Shown: piece by piece, positions 1 to 7,300 of the stretch
How positions within the stretch are numbered: position 1 is the stretch's first letter
Layout of the letters: every line of letters begins with the position of its first letter
Assembly: GCA_003427395.1 (NCBI GenBank)
Contig: BFEA01000611.1
Location: 685,248 to 709,445, forward strand
Length of the DNA stretch: 24,198 nt
Reading direction: 5' to 3'
Source: Chara braunii
Lineage: Eukaryota > Streptophyta > Charophyceae > Charales > Characeae
The notes under the pieces: generated by a model
What the model saw: the letters and a program-made list of their open reading frames with translations, nothing else
Database searches by the model: none
Told to the model about the DNA's origin: nothing
Made by a program: the position numbers and the translations under genes

Positions 1-400
1 GGGGATACATTCATCACCGTCTATCTCATGATGCCTCTAACAGGCCATCCGACAGACGCGGAAGCGTTCCTGTCAGATCCACCACGAGATCTGAACTTCA
101 CATTTCAAGTTCGATTTCGCAGAGCCAAAAAAAAAGAAAACAAAGTCTGGAGATCAAAACCCCCCTTTCGAGTCCAGAAAATTCAGACTTCCCACCCATG
201 CAAAGCCACGAGCTATCATGTCCAACTTCGTTTTTTTTTTTTTCTCGACGCATCTCATTGGATGGGAGGTGGGCATCTTTACAATCCCTGCTCGGAAACT
301 ACCAGCCTACCAGGCCGTCGAGATCCGATGTATTCGACGGCCGTACTGTGTCACTCGAGGCCACACGTGATAGAAATCCTGAACGAAGTGGTAGAATACT
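1..400. other. No gene recognised
   Basis: I see no gene here. Open frames exist but run through short homopolymers (T13 near 230-242, A9 near 127-135) and show no domain, consistent composition or start context. The stretch is probably degraded repeat DNA. Confidence 0.5.
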
Positions 401-406
401 TCGCTA

Positions 407-1049
407 GTGGGTCCAAGCCCCAGGGGTCTGGTCCCACCTGCAGCCGTTGAGTTTAGATTCCTCAACGGTGTGACACCCCGAAAGCATTAAATAAATCTGA
501 AAAATGCATTTCAGGCATTTTTCGTGAAAATCATAGATCATGCCGGCCGTAAGAAATGAAGTGGAAACATGGTGGTGGTGATGCGGGGTTCACCCTCGCT
601 TCTAACGCAGGACGCTGAATCTTACCGGATTCAGCACCACGTGCAACGCGATGTTATTATATGGGTCTCGCTCCGAGAAAAAAAAAACGGAAACATACAC
701 TGACAAAGTGACTGACACGCATGGCGGTTACGTTTTTTTTTTCCCTCGCAAAGCGACTGACACACTCCCCGACAAACGGGGAACGGCGCGCGGTGAAAAA
801 TTATGTACCTAAAATGCTAAATTCCGTGGCGGTTGCCCATGCGGCCTTTCGTCCAATGCGGGACTCGGTACGAAGTCGTTATACAAATTAAAAAAACATT
901 GAAATCAGCCCAAGGAACATCCCCCTTCGCAAAAAATTCAGACCATCGGATCTCAGCCCTGTGCACGGCCACGTCCTGTCGAACGTTGTCACTCCTCGTC
1001 GAAAACCTGACGCTGAGTTAACTCAACAACGCAGGTGGGACCAGACCCC
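407..1049. repeat. Foldback element bounded by inverted repeats
   Basis: A 19-bp sequence at 423-441 (GGGGTCTGGTCCCACCTGC) recurs exactly inverted at 1031-1049. The match extends, with one gap, into GTTGAGTT (446-453) and its complement (1020-1027). The left arm is itself half of a 31-nt hairpin (407-437; GTGGGTCC pairs with GGTCCCAC, CCCC with GGGG). The interior of about 570 bp has no coding signal but contains several perfect short hairpins: 444-468 (CCGTTGAG/CTCAACGG), 499-523 (GAAAAATGC/GCATTTTTC), 614-635 (GCTGAATC/GATTCAGC), 767-781 (CCCCG/CGGGG). A 12-bp palindrome (TGAGTTAACTCA) sits at 1014-1025. I infer a non-autonomous foldback transposon; no clear target-site duplication was found, so the limits are approximate. 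Confidence 0.45.
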
Positions 1050-1852
1050 AGAGGAGGATCTTACTTTCTTTAATAAAACGAGTTTTTAAAATCTGAAAAA
1101 AAAAAGGGAAAACAGTTTTTTTAATGCAAAAACAGAGTCACACACTTTGTACAACGCTGCTAGTGGGTCCTTTTTTTTTTTTTTTTTTTTTTGGCCCCTG
1201 CTGGTGGGTGCAGCTCCCCCATGCTCCCTCGTTGGAGGCTTTATTGGCCGCTGTCAGATCCCTTTTTTCTTTTTTTCTTTTCCCTAAAGTCCAGGGTGTT
1301 GTAGAGGCCAGTTACTAGGCTAACATTGACCGCTGGAAGCGGGCCGCTGTCAGATCTTCAAGATCTGTGGATAGAAGACTTTGGGTTCCCTTTCGGGCCT
1401 CCAGTCACAAGGTAGGACCGGTCCTACATTTTCCAAAGGCCCTCCACAAAAATGAGAAGGACTGGTCGATGCACAACTTCACCCCAGTTATACCCCATTT
1501 TCAGTGGTCGCCGGCTGCAGAAATTTGTGCCATCTTGACACAGATGCGGCAACCCGCTCGCTATACCACAGCCTTAGGGCTGCAAACAAGTATTGAGTTA
1601 CACTCGCATTAATCTGTTGAGCAGCCGCCGTGAGATGTCACCTTTCATTTTCTTCTTTCTGTTTTTTGGGTGGGCAGTGTCTTACCCCTTACGACAAACG
1701 AACCATTTCCCTCTCCGTAATTCTCCTCAGCGCAGCGCCACTCCCCCAGTCCTACCATGTTATTTTATTTCTTGGAAAATTGTAGTAATTTACTCATTTG
1801 CTTCCACTCGAGTTCGAACTCAGGTTGCATTTCAACAATTCAGGAGTGTACC
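1050..1852. other. Repeat-derived spacer, no gene
   Basis: No gene is supported. It holds a T22 tract (1171-1192), a 15-bp exact direct repeat GGCCGCTGTCAGATC at 1246-1260 and 1342-1356, and a hairpin at 1351-1367 (CAGATCTT-C-AAGATCTG). The 12-bp GCTAGTGGGTCC at 1159-1170 copies 403-414. Near 1205-1240 the words GGTGCAGCTCCCCC and GGAGG resemble the LINE 3' end described below, but too weakly to call. Confidence 0.4.
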
Positions 1853-1865
1853 TTTTTTTTTTTTN

Positions 1866-1893
<28 letters not shown>
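1853..1893. repeat. T12-n-A28 palindromic homopolymer
   Basis: Twelve T are followed by one ambiguous base and 28 A. A T run directly abutting an A run could be two retroelement tails joined head to head or a sequencing/assembly joint; the n sits exactly at the turn. Confidence 0.8.
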
Positions 1894-1898
<5 letters not shown>

Positions 1899-2042
1899 AA
1901 TTGAGAGCGGAAGGGAACATGAGTCCTCCAATTCTGTCATCACCTTCCCGGCTTTGCGTAACCCATGTATGATGCACATAAATTACCGGCTTCTTCGGTG
2001 AAGTCTGACCTACCTTTTTTTTGTTATTTAAAATTTATTTAT

Positions 2043-2069
2043 ATTATTATTATTATTATTATTATTATT
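2043..2069. repeat. (ATT)9 microsatellite
   Basis: Nine perfect ATT units. On the minus strand this is (AAT)9 and lies directly after a conserved LINE-type 3' end, so it is probably the tail of that insertion and not an independent microsatellite. Confidence 0.85.
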
Positions 2070-2135
2070 GACAAAGCAAGGCTCCGGCCTCTTGGGGAGC
2101 AGCAGCATGTGCTGGGAACCGGGCCCAGCGTCCAA
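2070..2135 (-). mobile_element. Retroelement 3' end, minus strand, AAT tail
   Basis: Read on the minus strand, it has GGAC, then a 19-nt hairpin at 2129-2111 (stem GCTGGG/CCCAGC, loop CCCGGTT), then a second hairpin at 2100-2081 (GCTCC/GGAGC), then 11 nt and the (AAT)9 tail at 2069-2043. The order and spacing match the 3' ends of both LINEs in this window (20500-20547 and 22964-23012). It is either a 5'-truncated LINE or a SINE borrowing the LINE tail. The 5' limit is not visible; plus-strand DNA to about 2230 may belong to it. Confidence 0.6.
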
Positions 2136-2575
2136 CTTACCCCTAGTACAAGAGAGTGTCCAATCATAATAAAGATGGATGGCCTGTACCTCTTATCTGT
2201 GAAAGAGGGACCTTGCACCCATGTGCGTATCTAGTTATCGAAGATGAACAAGGTATGAGAGAATGTCAGGAATAATCAACTGTGCACTGCAGTTGCTGAC
2301 GCACCCATCACTTATCTTTTCTTAATTTACAATTACAACCAGTGACAGTCATAGGACATTATTGTGATCTGTAAGCGGTTTCCGCCGCTGTGAATATTGC
2401 GTAATGGTGATTGGTAATGGTACCAGAACCCACTGTTCTACTTTCTGGGACCATTCTTGTTCAGCTTTCCCTTTTTCCGTTTTTTTTTTTAAATTTGGTA
2501 TTTTTTAAAGCTTGAATCATGGAGGTGTTTAGCGATCATAAAAGGGGATTCGTAGTCTTCTCATCATCTATCCCG
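2136..2575. other. No gene recognised
   Basis: Low-complexity AT-rich DNA with a T10 tract near 2480-2489. I see no coding, RNA or repeat signal beyond the possible 5' body of the preceding minus-strand retroelement. Confidence 0.4.
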
Positions 2576-2628
2576 AAAAAAAAAATAAAAATAATAATAA
2601 TAAAAAAATAATAATAATAAAAATAAAA
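2576..2628 (+). repeat. A-rich (AAT/AAAT) tract
   Basis: About 53 nt of A with interspersed T, mainly AAT and AAAT units. It resembles the tails after the U2 retrocopy and the (AAT)9 on the minus strand, so it may be the tail of a plus-strand retrocopy whose body (2500-2575) I do not recognise. Confidence 0.6.
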
Positions 2629-2880
2629 TGAAGCTCGAATCCAGAGAACAGAAAGAGAATGGGTATGGCTGCTGGATTCTCCGAAAAGTTTGAGAGTCTT
2701 TTGAGAGCTGTCAGACTGGAAACGCTCGAAAAGCGGGACCCAACAGTGTCCACCGTGACTCCGGGCCCACTCTTGAAATAGGAACGCCCTTCAAGGGTCC
2801 GGCTGACCACCGCAGAAAAAAAATGGTGTTGCAAGCTGGGAACTCTGGAGAGAGGGCACAAACCTTTGGAATTTCAAGAA

Positions 2881-2883
<3 letters not shown>

Positions 2884-2912
<29 letters not shown>
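2884..2912. repeat. T29 tract
   Basis: Uninterrupted run of 29 T, equivalent to a minus-strand poly(A) tail. The sequence following on the plus strand is the GC-rich foldback at 2934-3017. Confidence 0.85.
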
Positions 2913-2933
2913 GGAAGTCTGCCGATGACACCT

Positions 2934-3017
2934 GACTGGTAGGTGCCGACCAGCCAATCGGTCGGCAGGTCGGCAGCCGACCAGTCAAGGGCCGCCGACC
3001 TTCGGGGGGTGCACCCC
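2934..3017. repeat. GC-rich foldback with GTCGG/CCGAC repeats
   Basis: The 18-nt left arm at 2934-2951 pairs with GGTCGGCAGCCGACCAGTC at 2968-2986, with mismatches near the arm centre. GGTCGGCA is also tandemly doubled at 2960-2975, giving an alternative stem with 2944-2951. A 12-bp perfect palindrome GGGGTGCACCCC follows at 3006-3017. It stands out in composition from its AT-rich surroundings, directly after a T29 tract. Its nature is unknown; a small foldback transposon is likely. Confidence 0.5.
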
Positions 3018-3094
3018 TGGTGTGAAACATCTCAGTGGCAAAGTCTGCAAGACGGGGATGATAAGAGCACCACCTAGATTGAGGTTTTGCTCAG

Positions 3095-3215
3095 TTGATG
3101 GCTCCGATCTATTGCTGGGAAGCAACACCTACTGGAAAACGGGTCCAGCGTCCCATGGGTAACATAGTAGGAGAAAATGACCGATTTCATGCCGGACACC
3201 GGGTCCAGCCTCCCA
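3095..3215 (-). mobile_element. Retroelement 3' end with two hairpins, minus strand
   Basis: Read on the minus strand, there are two copies of the 19-nt hairpin: 3209-3191 (stem GCTGGA/TCCGGC, loop CCCGGTG) and 3149-3131 (stem GCTGGA/TCCAGT, loop CCCGTTT). The second is followed by a degraded second hairpin (GCTTCC...GGAGCC). LINE-B also carries two copies of this hairpin before its tail, at a similar spacing (55 versus 60 nt), so this is probably a 3' fragment of the same family. No A tail is visible, so the copy is old or truncated at its 3' end. Confidence 0.55.
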
Positions 3216-4132
3216 TCGAGTGGTTGAAAGAACGAAATTTTGCACCTACCTTCACTAGATTAATATGAAGGATGGAGATAACAAGGCAGACCTCTCAGCC
3301 TTAGCTGGCTGTCAGATGAATCAATAATATCTTGTCTGAAAAGAAATCCTGCAAATCTTATTATAGAAGGGGGTATTATACAAGGAAGACGTGGGTAAAT
3401 CTGTAAGGTAGCGTTCATTGAACCAGTTGAAGGCCGGAACTCTGTCGAGGGGTCTACGGGCACCCCTCCAGTGGGCCCAGATCGTGATGGTCTTAACATT
3501 TATTTGGAACCATGTTTTTTTATGGCAATGTCCGAAAAGAAGGAACCTCTACGAAGTCAGTCATTTCTCAATTTCCCTATTACTGCAAAAATAGCTGACC
3601 TCACTGCCATGGCTACATAGCTAGGTCTGTTGTGGTGGCAAGAGGAGGCCATCCAGTACAAAATTTTATGACCAGCAACTTGATTCTGGTGCGAAGTTCC
3701 GGCAGTGAGATTCCCACCATTCCTGGATTCTGCGGGACTCAATGCATTGCTGCCAGAGATGACCGCTGGTCTCTCTGCTTGTGTTCTGCATCTAGAACAA
3801 ATCTATGCCATAGGGAGTTTCCTAGTAGCCAGCAGGCTGTAGGAACAGCCCTATTCGCAGCCAGTAGGCTGCATTTTGCCGTGCCAACTTTTGTCGTCTA
3901 GCGGCCGTTTGCCATTCCCGGCATGTCGATGACAAGTAAGAGGGGTTTATTGGGCGTCGTGCGGTGCAGGGGAAGGGTGCGGTTGGGGGCAGGAGACGGA
4001 CTGGTCGTGTGTGAGGTGGTCGCGGTTTATGATGCTTGCAAGCTTCGCTGAAAGGGAGTCGGGGGAGGATGCTCCAGAATCTGCAGATGTCTGCTGCACT
4101 GATGTCATAATTCGGACTGGTTGACACTCTCC
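3216..4132. other. No gene recognised
   Basis: No coding gene or RNA is supported. Small inverted repeats occur at 3827-3838 (AGCC-AGCA-GGCT) and 3857-3872 (GCAGCC-AGTA-GGCTGC), two related hairpins about 30 nt apart. Open frames on both strands lack domains and run into repeats. Confidence 0.4.
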
Positions 4133-4356
4133 TAGGCAGCGACCTTTGACTTCTAGTGTGAAGTTCATAGACCGCTGTACTAGAAGATTTTTTTTTTTTT
4201 TTTTTAATTTTTTTTTTTTTTTTAGGCAGTGACCTTTGACTTCTAGTGTGAAGTTCATAGACCGCCGTACTATAAGATTTTTTTATTTTTTTTTTATTTT
4301 TAGGCGGCCACCTTTGACTTCTAGTGTGAAGTTCATAGACCGCCGTACTAGAAGAT
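4133..4356 (-). repeat. Three 56-bp units separated by T tracts
   Basis: Units at 4133-4188, 4223-4278 and 4301-4356 differ at only a few positions. They are separated by T-rich tracts of 34 nt (4189-4222) and 22 nt (4279-4300), each with a few A interruptions. On the minus strand each unit is followed by an A-rich tail, as if one short transcript had been polyadenylated and reverse-transcribed three times into one site, or as if tail-to-tail slippage multiplied a short SINE. The unit has internal foldback potential (ACTTC/GAAGT and TTCTAG/CTAGAA). I do not recognise it as a known RNA. Confidence 0.7.
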
Positions 4357-4590
4357 GACCTATTGAAGGAGAGTATCCCCATAATGTGGTGCTGCTTGTG
4401 CAGTGAGAGTCCATCCACCGCCGTTGCATCGGATTTGCATGGAGATCTGCCAAAGCATGAGCAGTACGGTGATGGATGAAGGTATGCTGCCCCAACTGTG
4501 ATTTGGTTTCTCTTACTGCAATGATCTGTACTGCAATCTGTCAAAAATGCCCATAGACGTCAGTACAATGGACTTGTCAGACAAGGTTAA
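4357..4590. other. No gene recognised
   Basis: Spacer between the 56-bp repeats and the U2 retrocopy. I see no plant- or animal-type snRNA upstream element in it, which supports reading the adjacent U2 sequence as a retrocopy and not a gene. Confidence 0.4.
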
Positions 4591-4705
4591 TTGTGCTGTA
4601 TCTATACCTTTCTCCGCCTTTTGGCTAAGATCAAGTGTAGTATCTTGTCTGATCAGTTAAAAAAAAGATAATAATAATAATAATAATAAAAATCGTGCCG
4701 TATCT
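4591..4705 (+). pseudogene. U2 snRNA 5'-end retrocopy with A-rich tail and target-site duplication
   Basis: Positions 4604-4658 match the first ~55 nt of spliceosomal U2 snRNA: the start ATACCTTTCTC, the stem-loop I core GCCTTTTGGC, and the branch-point recognition region around GTAGTATC. The match stops after ATCAGTT and is replaced by an A-rich tail with AAT units (4659-4692). The rest of U2, including the Sm site and 3' stem-loops, is missing, so it cannot form a functional snRNP. TTGTGCTGTATCT at 4591-4603 abuts U2 +1 and is repeated after the tail at 4693-4705 with two transitions (TCGTGCCGTATCT). A full 5' end, a tail and a flanking duplication are the hallmarks of LINE-driven retrotransposition. 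Compared with the usual U2, CTCGGCC is CTCCGCC here. Confidence 0.88.
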
Positions 4706-4730
4706 GCAGATGTAATAGTTTTGTGATCTA

Positions 4731-4898
4731 AGGGCGAGATCCCACTGGCAAAAACGATTGGAATAAGTGTTTGAATCTGGACGTGTTTAAGGAGAGGTGC
4801 AAAAAATTGTGATTGATCTGCTTTTCTGCATCTCTTCCTGGAACACGTCTTGATGCGGACACTTATTCCACTCCTCTTTGCCAGTGGGATCAGGCCCT
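4731..4898. mobile_element. 168-bp foldback MITE with TA duplication
   Basis: The outer 40 bp (4731-4770) are the inverted complement of 4859-4898 with 35 of 40 matches, starting AGGGC and including GATCCCACTGGCAAA. Pairing continues inward through GACGTGTT and AGGA-GAG blocks, so the whole element is nearly one hairpin. TA dinucleotides flank both ends (4729-4730 and 4899-4900). A TA duplication with long terminal inverted repeats suggests a non-autonomous Tc1/mariner-type element. No transposase is present. Confidence 0.7.
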
Positions 4899-4900
4899 TA

Positions 4901-5116
4901 GTTGTTTGCAAGGTATAGCCCTGAGTGAGGGCACTGTGTGAGATGCAACCAATGATTACCTCCCCATACTGCGGGGTTGCTTCCCACAAAGTGCCCTCTT
5001 TTTTGGGTGACTCTTCCCCTGTCAGTAGCTTATAAACCAGGATGTCGGGACTGACTGGATTATTTTTTCTCCAGTTTGTCCCTGACACCATGTAAATGTA
5101 ATCCATAAAGTTTACG
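4901..5116. other. No gene recognised
   Basis: The minus strand is open here (upstream end near 5106) and the frame runs on through the MITE to about 4660. Its last part is repeat-encoded, and no domain or splice context is visible, so I do not call a gene. Confidence 0.4.
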
Positions 5117-5439
5117 TGAGCTCTCTATTCCACAAATCTTTTATTCTTGCAATACTACTCTGAGGGCAAACTCACACACGAATAGCAAAATTGCATAATT
5201 TGGAATTTTGCAACTGCGATTTTGAGGTCTAGCTGTGCTGCGTACTCACACACGGCTGCGTTTGTGAATGAGACATCTTGAGCTCTCTATTCCACAAATC
5301 TTTTATTCTTGCAATACTACTCTGAGGGCAAACTCACACACGAATAGCAAAATTGCATAATTTGGAATTTTGCAACTGCCATTTTGAGGTCTAGCTGTGC
5401 TGCGTACTCACACACGGCTGCGTTTGTGAATGAGACATC
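5117..5439. repeat. Recent 162-bp tandem duplication
   Basis: 5117-5278 and 5279-5439 are two copies with period 162. I find one substitution (5218 G, 5380 C) apart from the junction end. Within each unit the phrase ACTCACACACG occurs twice. The near-identity implies a very recent duplication or an assembly duplication of a single unit. Confidence 0.9.
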
Positions 5440-5995
5440 GCCCTGACTTTCTGAAAATTGGTCCATTTGGTAATGGACTGCGAAAACTCAAACAACTTGC
5501 GAGAAAGGGAGGAGAACGGGGAAAGGAAGACCTTTCAAAAAAGTGTGGAAGAAAGATTAAAAAGGGTCGAAATGATCATAGTTGCCGTATCATTCTTTCC
5601 TGCAGGACCCAGTCTAGGCAGAAGGAGCTTAGCCACTTTGCCTTGACTCCAAAAAAAAAAAAAAAAAAAAAAAAAAAACGAGAAGAACAACAGACTGATG
5701 AAGAACAGAAATAGTAACCGATGGTCACAGTGGCTGACCCCTCTCATCTGAATCCTCACAAACACTTTCAAGAGGGGGGAGTCAGTCCATCAATGGGTGA
5801 TTTTTTTTATTTTTATTTTTTATTTTTTTAACCCTTCGAAAACCCACTATCTCGGCGGTGGTGTGAGAACCGCCGGGATTGAGGGGGCCACGTTCTGTTC
5901 TTGTGGATCAGACAAAGCCTGTAGATTCGTCACCGATTGAATTATATAATAGCCAGCAGGAAAGGAAAGAGATGTGAGAAACCACTGGGTTACAG
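5440..5995. other. Spacer with A28 tract, no gene
   Basis: It contains an uninterrupted A28 at 5651-5678, which looks like the tail of a plus-strand retrocopy of unknown body, and a T-rich tract at 5802-5831. The region 5980-5995 may be the eroded 5' edge of LINE-A, but its ORF1 cannot be aligned to LINE-B with confidence until about 6430. Confidence 0.5.
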
Positions 5996-6182
5996 ATGGC
6001 CACAGTCACTGATCAGAACAGCAGTGACAAAAGTCTGAGTACACAGTGGATAGGTTGTCTTCACCCTTCCATCCTCCCTCTCCCCCCCCTTTCATCTTCT
6101 ACATTGGATTCGAGTTCTTCGTCGGTGTCGGTGGCATCTCAGCAAGTAAACTGCCACAGTCATTACTCACAGCCGCTGGACA

Positions 6183-7219
6183 GTGAACACAGGAGTCATA
6201 GGCAACATGAGTTTGTCTCTGGTTCCAATGGGTCAAGCAGAAGTGGAAAAGTCAACAGATGTGGATACTTCTGTCATATCTGTTGGGGGTGGTCCGATTG
6301 AAAGTCATGGACAAAAGAGGGAGAGTCAGGAATGGGAAAAAAGTATGGTAGTGGGCAGAGTGGTACGTCAGGATGCTGTACACACACTAAGCTCAAGGGA
6401 TATTTCGTTTCTTGAAGAAAATCTGCGTCCCAGAAAACCAGAAAAGCAAGAAGGAACAAAAGAACTTAAGGAAATAATTTCTGAAGTAACGGGGGAACGC
6501 AAGTACCTTCTTCTCATGAACCACCAAGAAGATTTTGTGCAAACAGTTGGTGACAAGGTTAACCATACATTAATAAATGATCCTCAGTCCAGATAGCTAA
6601 TAACGACGATTGATCTCACAGAGGACCTTCACCCACCGAAAGATAAGCAGGAAATGGAAAGTTGGGAGACACAGTCCCTAATCCCGCGAGTCCCAAAGTT
6701 GACCAGTAAGCGTCAGAAACTCCGACATTGTCTAACTACAGGATCTGAGGAGTCCTCGCTCTCGAAGATGGGGATTATGGTCCTACCAGTAAGACAAAAA
6801 GAAGGAGCTTGGGAGGTGGGTCTTTCTGAACCACCCGGTGCTTTGTATGAGGAAGTGACGATACAAGGATCAAGTCCTTCTTATCTTTATCCACTCTCAC
6901 AAGGGGAATAGCTGGAGACTCCCTAATTAAATTAGATATAATGAAATTTACCAAGGAACAGTTTCCCCCGGGAGGAGTAGCAACACTAACCTTGGCGTCG
7001 GAAACATACAAAATCGCGGAAAGGGATGTGTATCTCAAGTACGAGATCTCGAGACAGGTAGACCTCCGCTGGTTTGGGAGTGAGAGTCTGAAGGACATTC
7101 AAATGCTAAAAATCAAACCAGGCAAGTTTTGGTCAGAAACGGATGTGATTACACTCCTGCTCTGTCTCCTGCGTCACGAAATTCTCAAGACAGGCAGAAT
7201 TTTGGATGTAGGTAATTAG
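6183..7219 (+). pseudogene. LINE-A ORF1, C-terminal remnant
   Basis: Broken remnant of the C-terminal third of a LINE ORF1 protein. It is recognised by three blocks shared with LINE-B ORF1: (1) EIISEVTGERKYL near 6471-6510; (2) TIDLTEDL at 6606-6629, then a K/R-rich stretch and MVLPVRQKEGAWEV near 6778-6816; (3) FPPGGVATL near 6961-6987 through FWSETDVITLL near 7129-7160. An in-frame TAG (6594-6596) precedes block 2 and a frameshift occurs near 6905. The frame closes at 7217-7219, shortly before ORF2. I recognise no named domain in these blocks. Conservation between two diverged copies implies selection on the parent family. The N-terminal half with the CCHC knuckle is not present. Confidence 0.7.
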
Positions 7220-7300
7220 AAAAACCTGTGAAGGTGTTGCACCTATAAAAGATCATTCACTTCACCTTCTTGTAGGGTAACGAAGATATAAGAAGGTTAA

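Noticed and set aside
28-450. 140-residue open frame at the window start
   Set aside because: It crosses A and T homopolymers and the 407-437 hairpin and has no recognisable domain.
767-781. Rho-independent terminator
   Set aside because: The hairpin lacks a following T run and the sequence is eukaryotic.
3822-4544. 240-residue minus-strand open frame
   Set aside because: It is the translation of the three 56-bp units and their A-rich spacers; the Lys runs are tails, and no domain is visible.
4604-4658. A functional U2 snRNA gene
   Set aside because: Only the first ~55 nt are present; the Sm site and 3' stem-loops are replaced by an A-rich tail, and a target duplication flanks it.
4657-5106. 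149-residue minus-strand open frame
   Set aside because: About half lies in the MITE and the U2 tail; no domain or family could be recognised.
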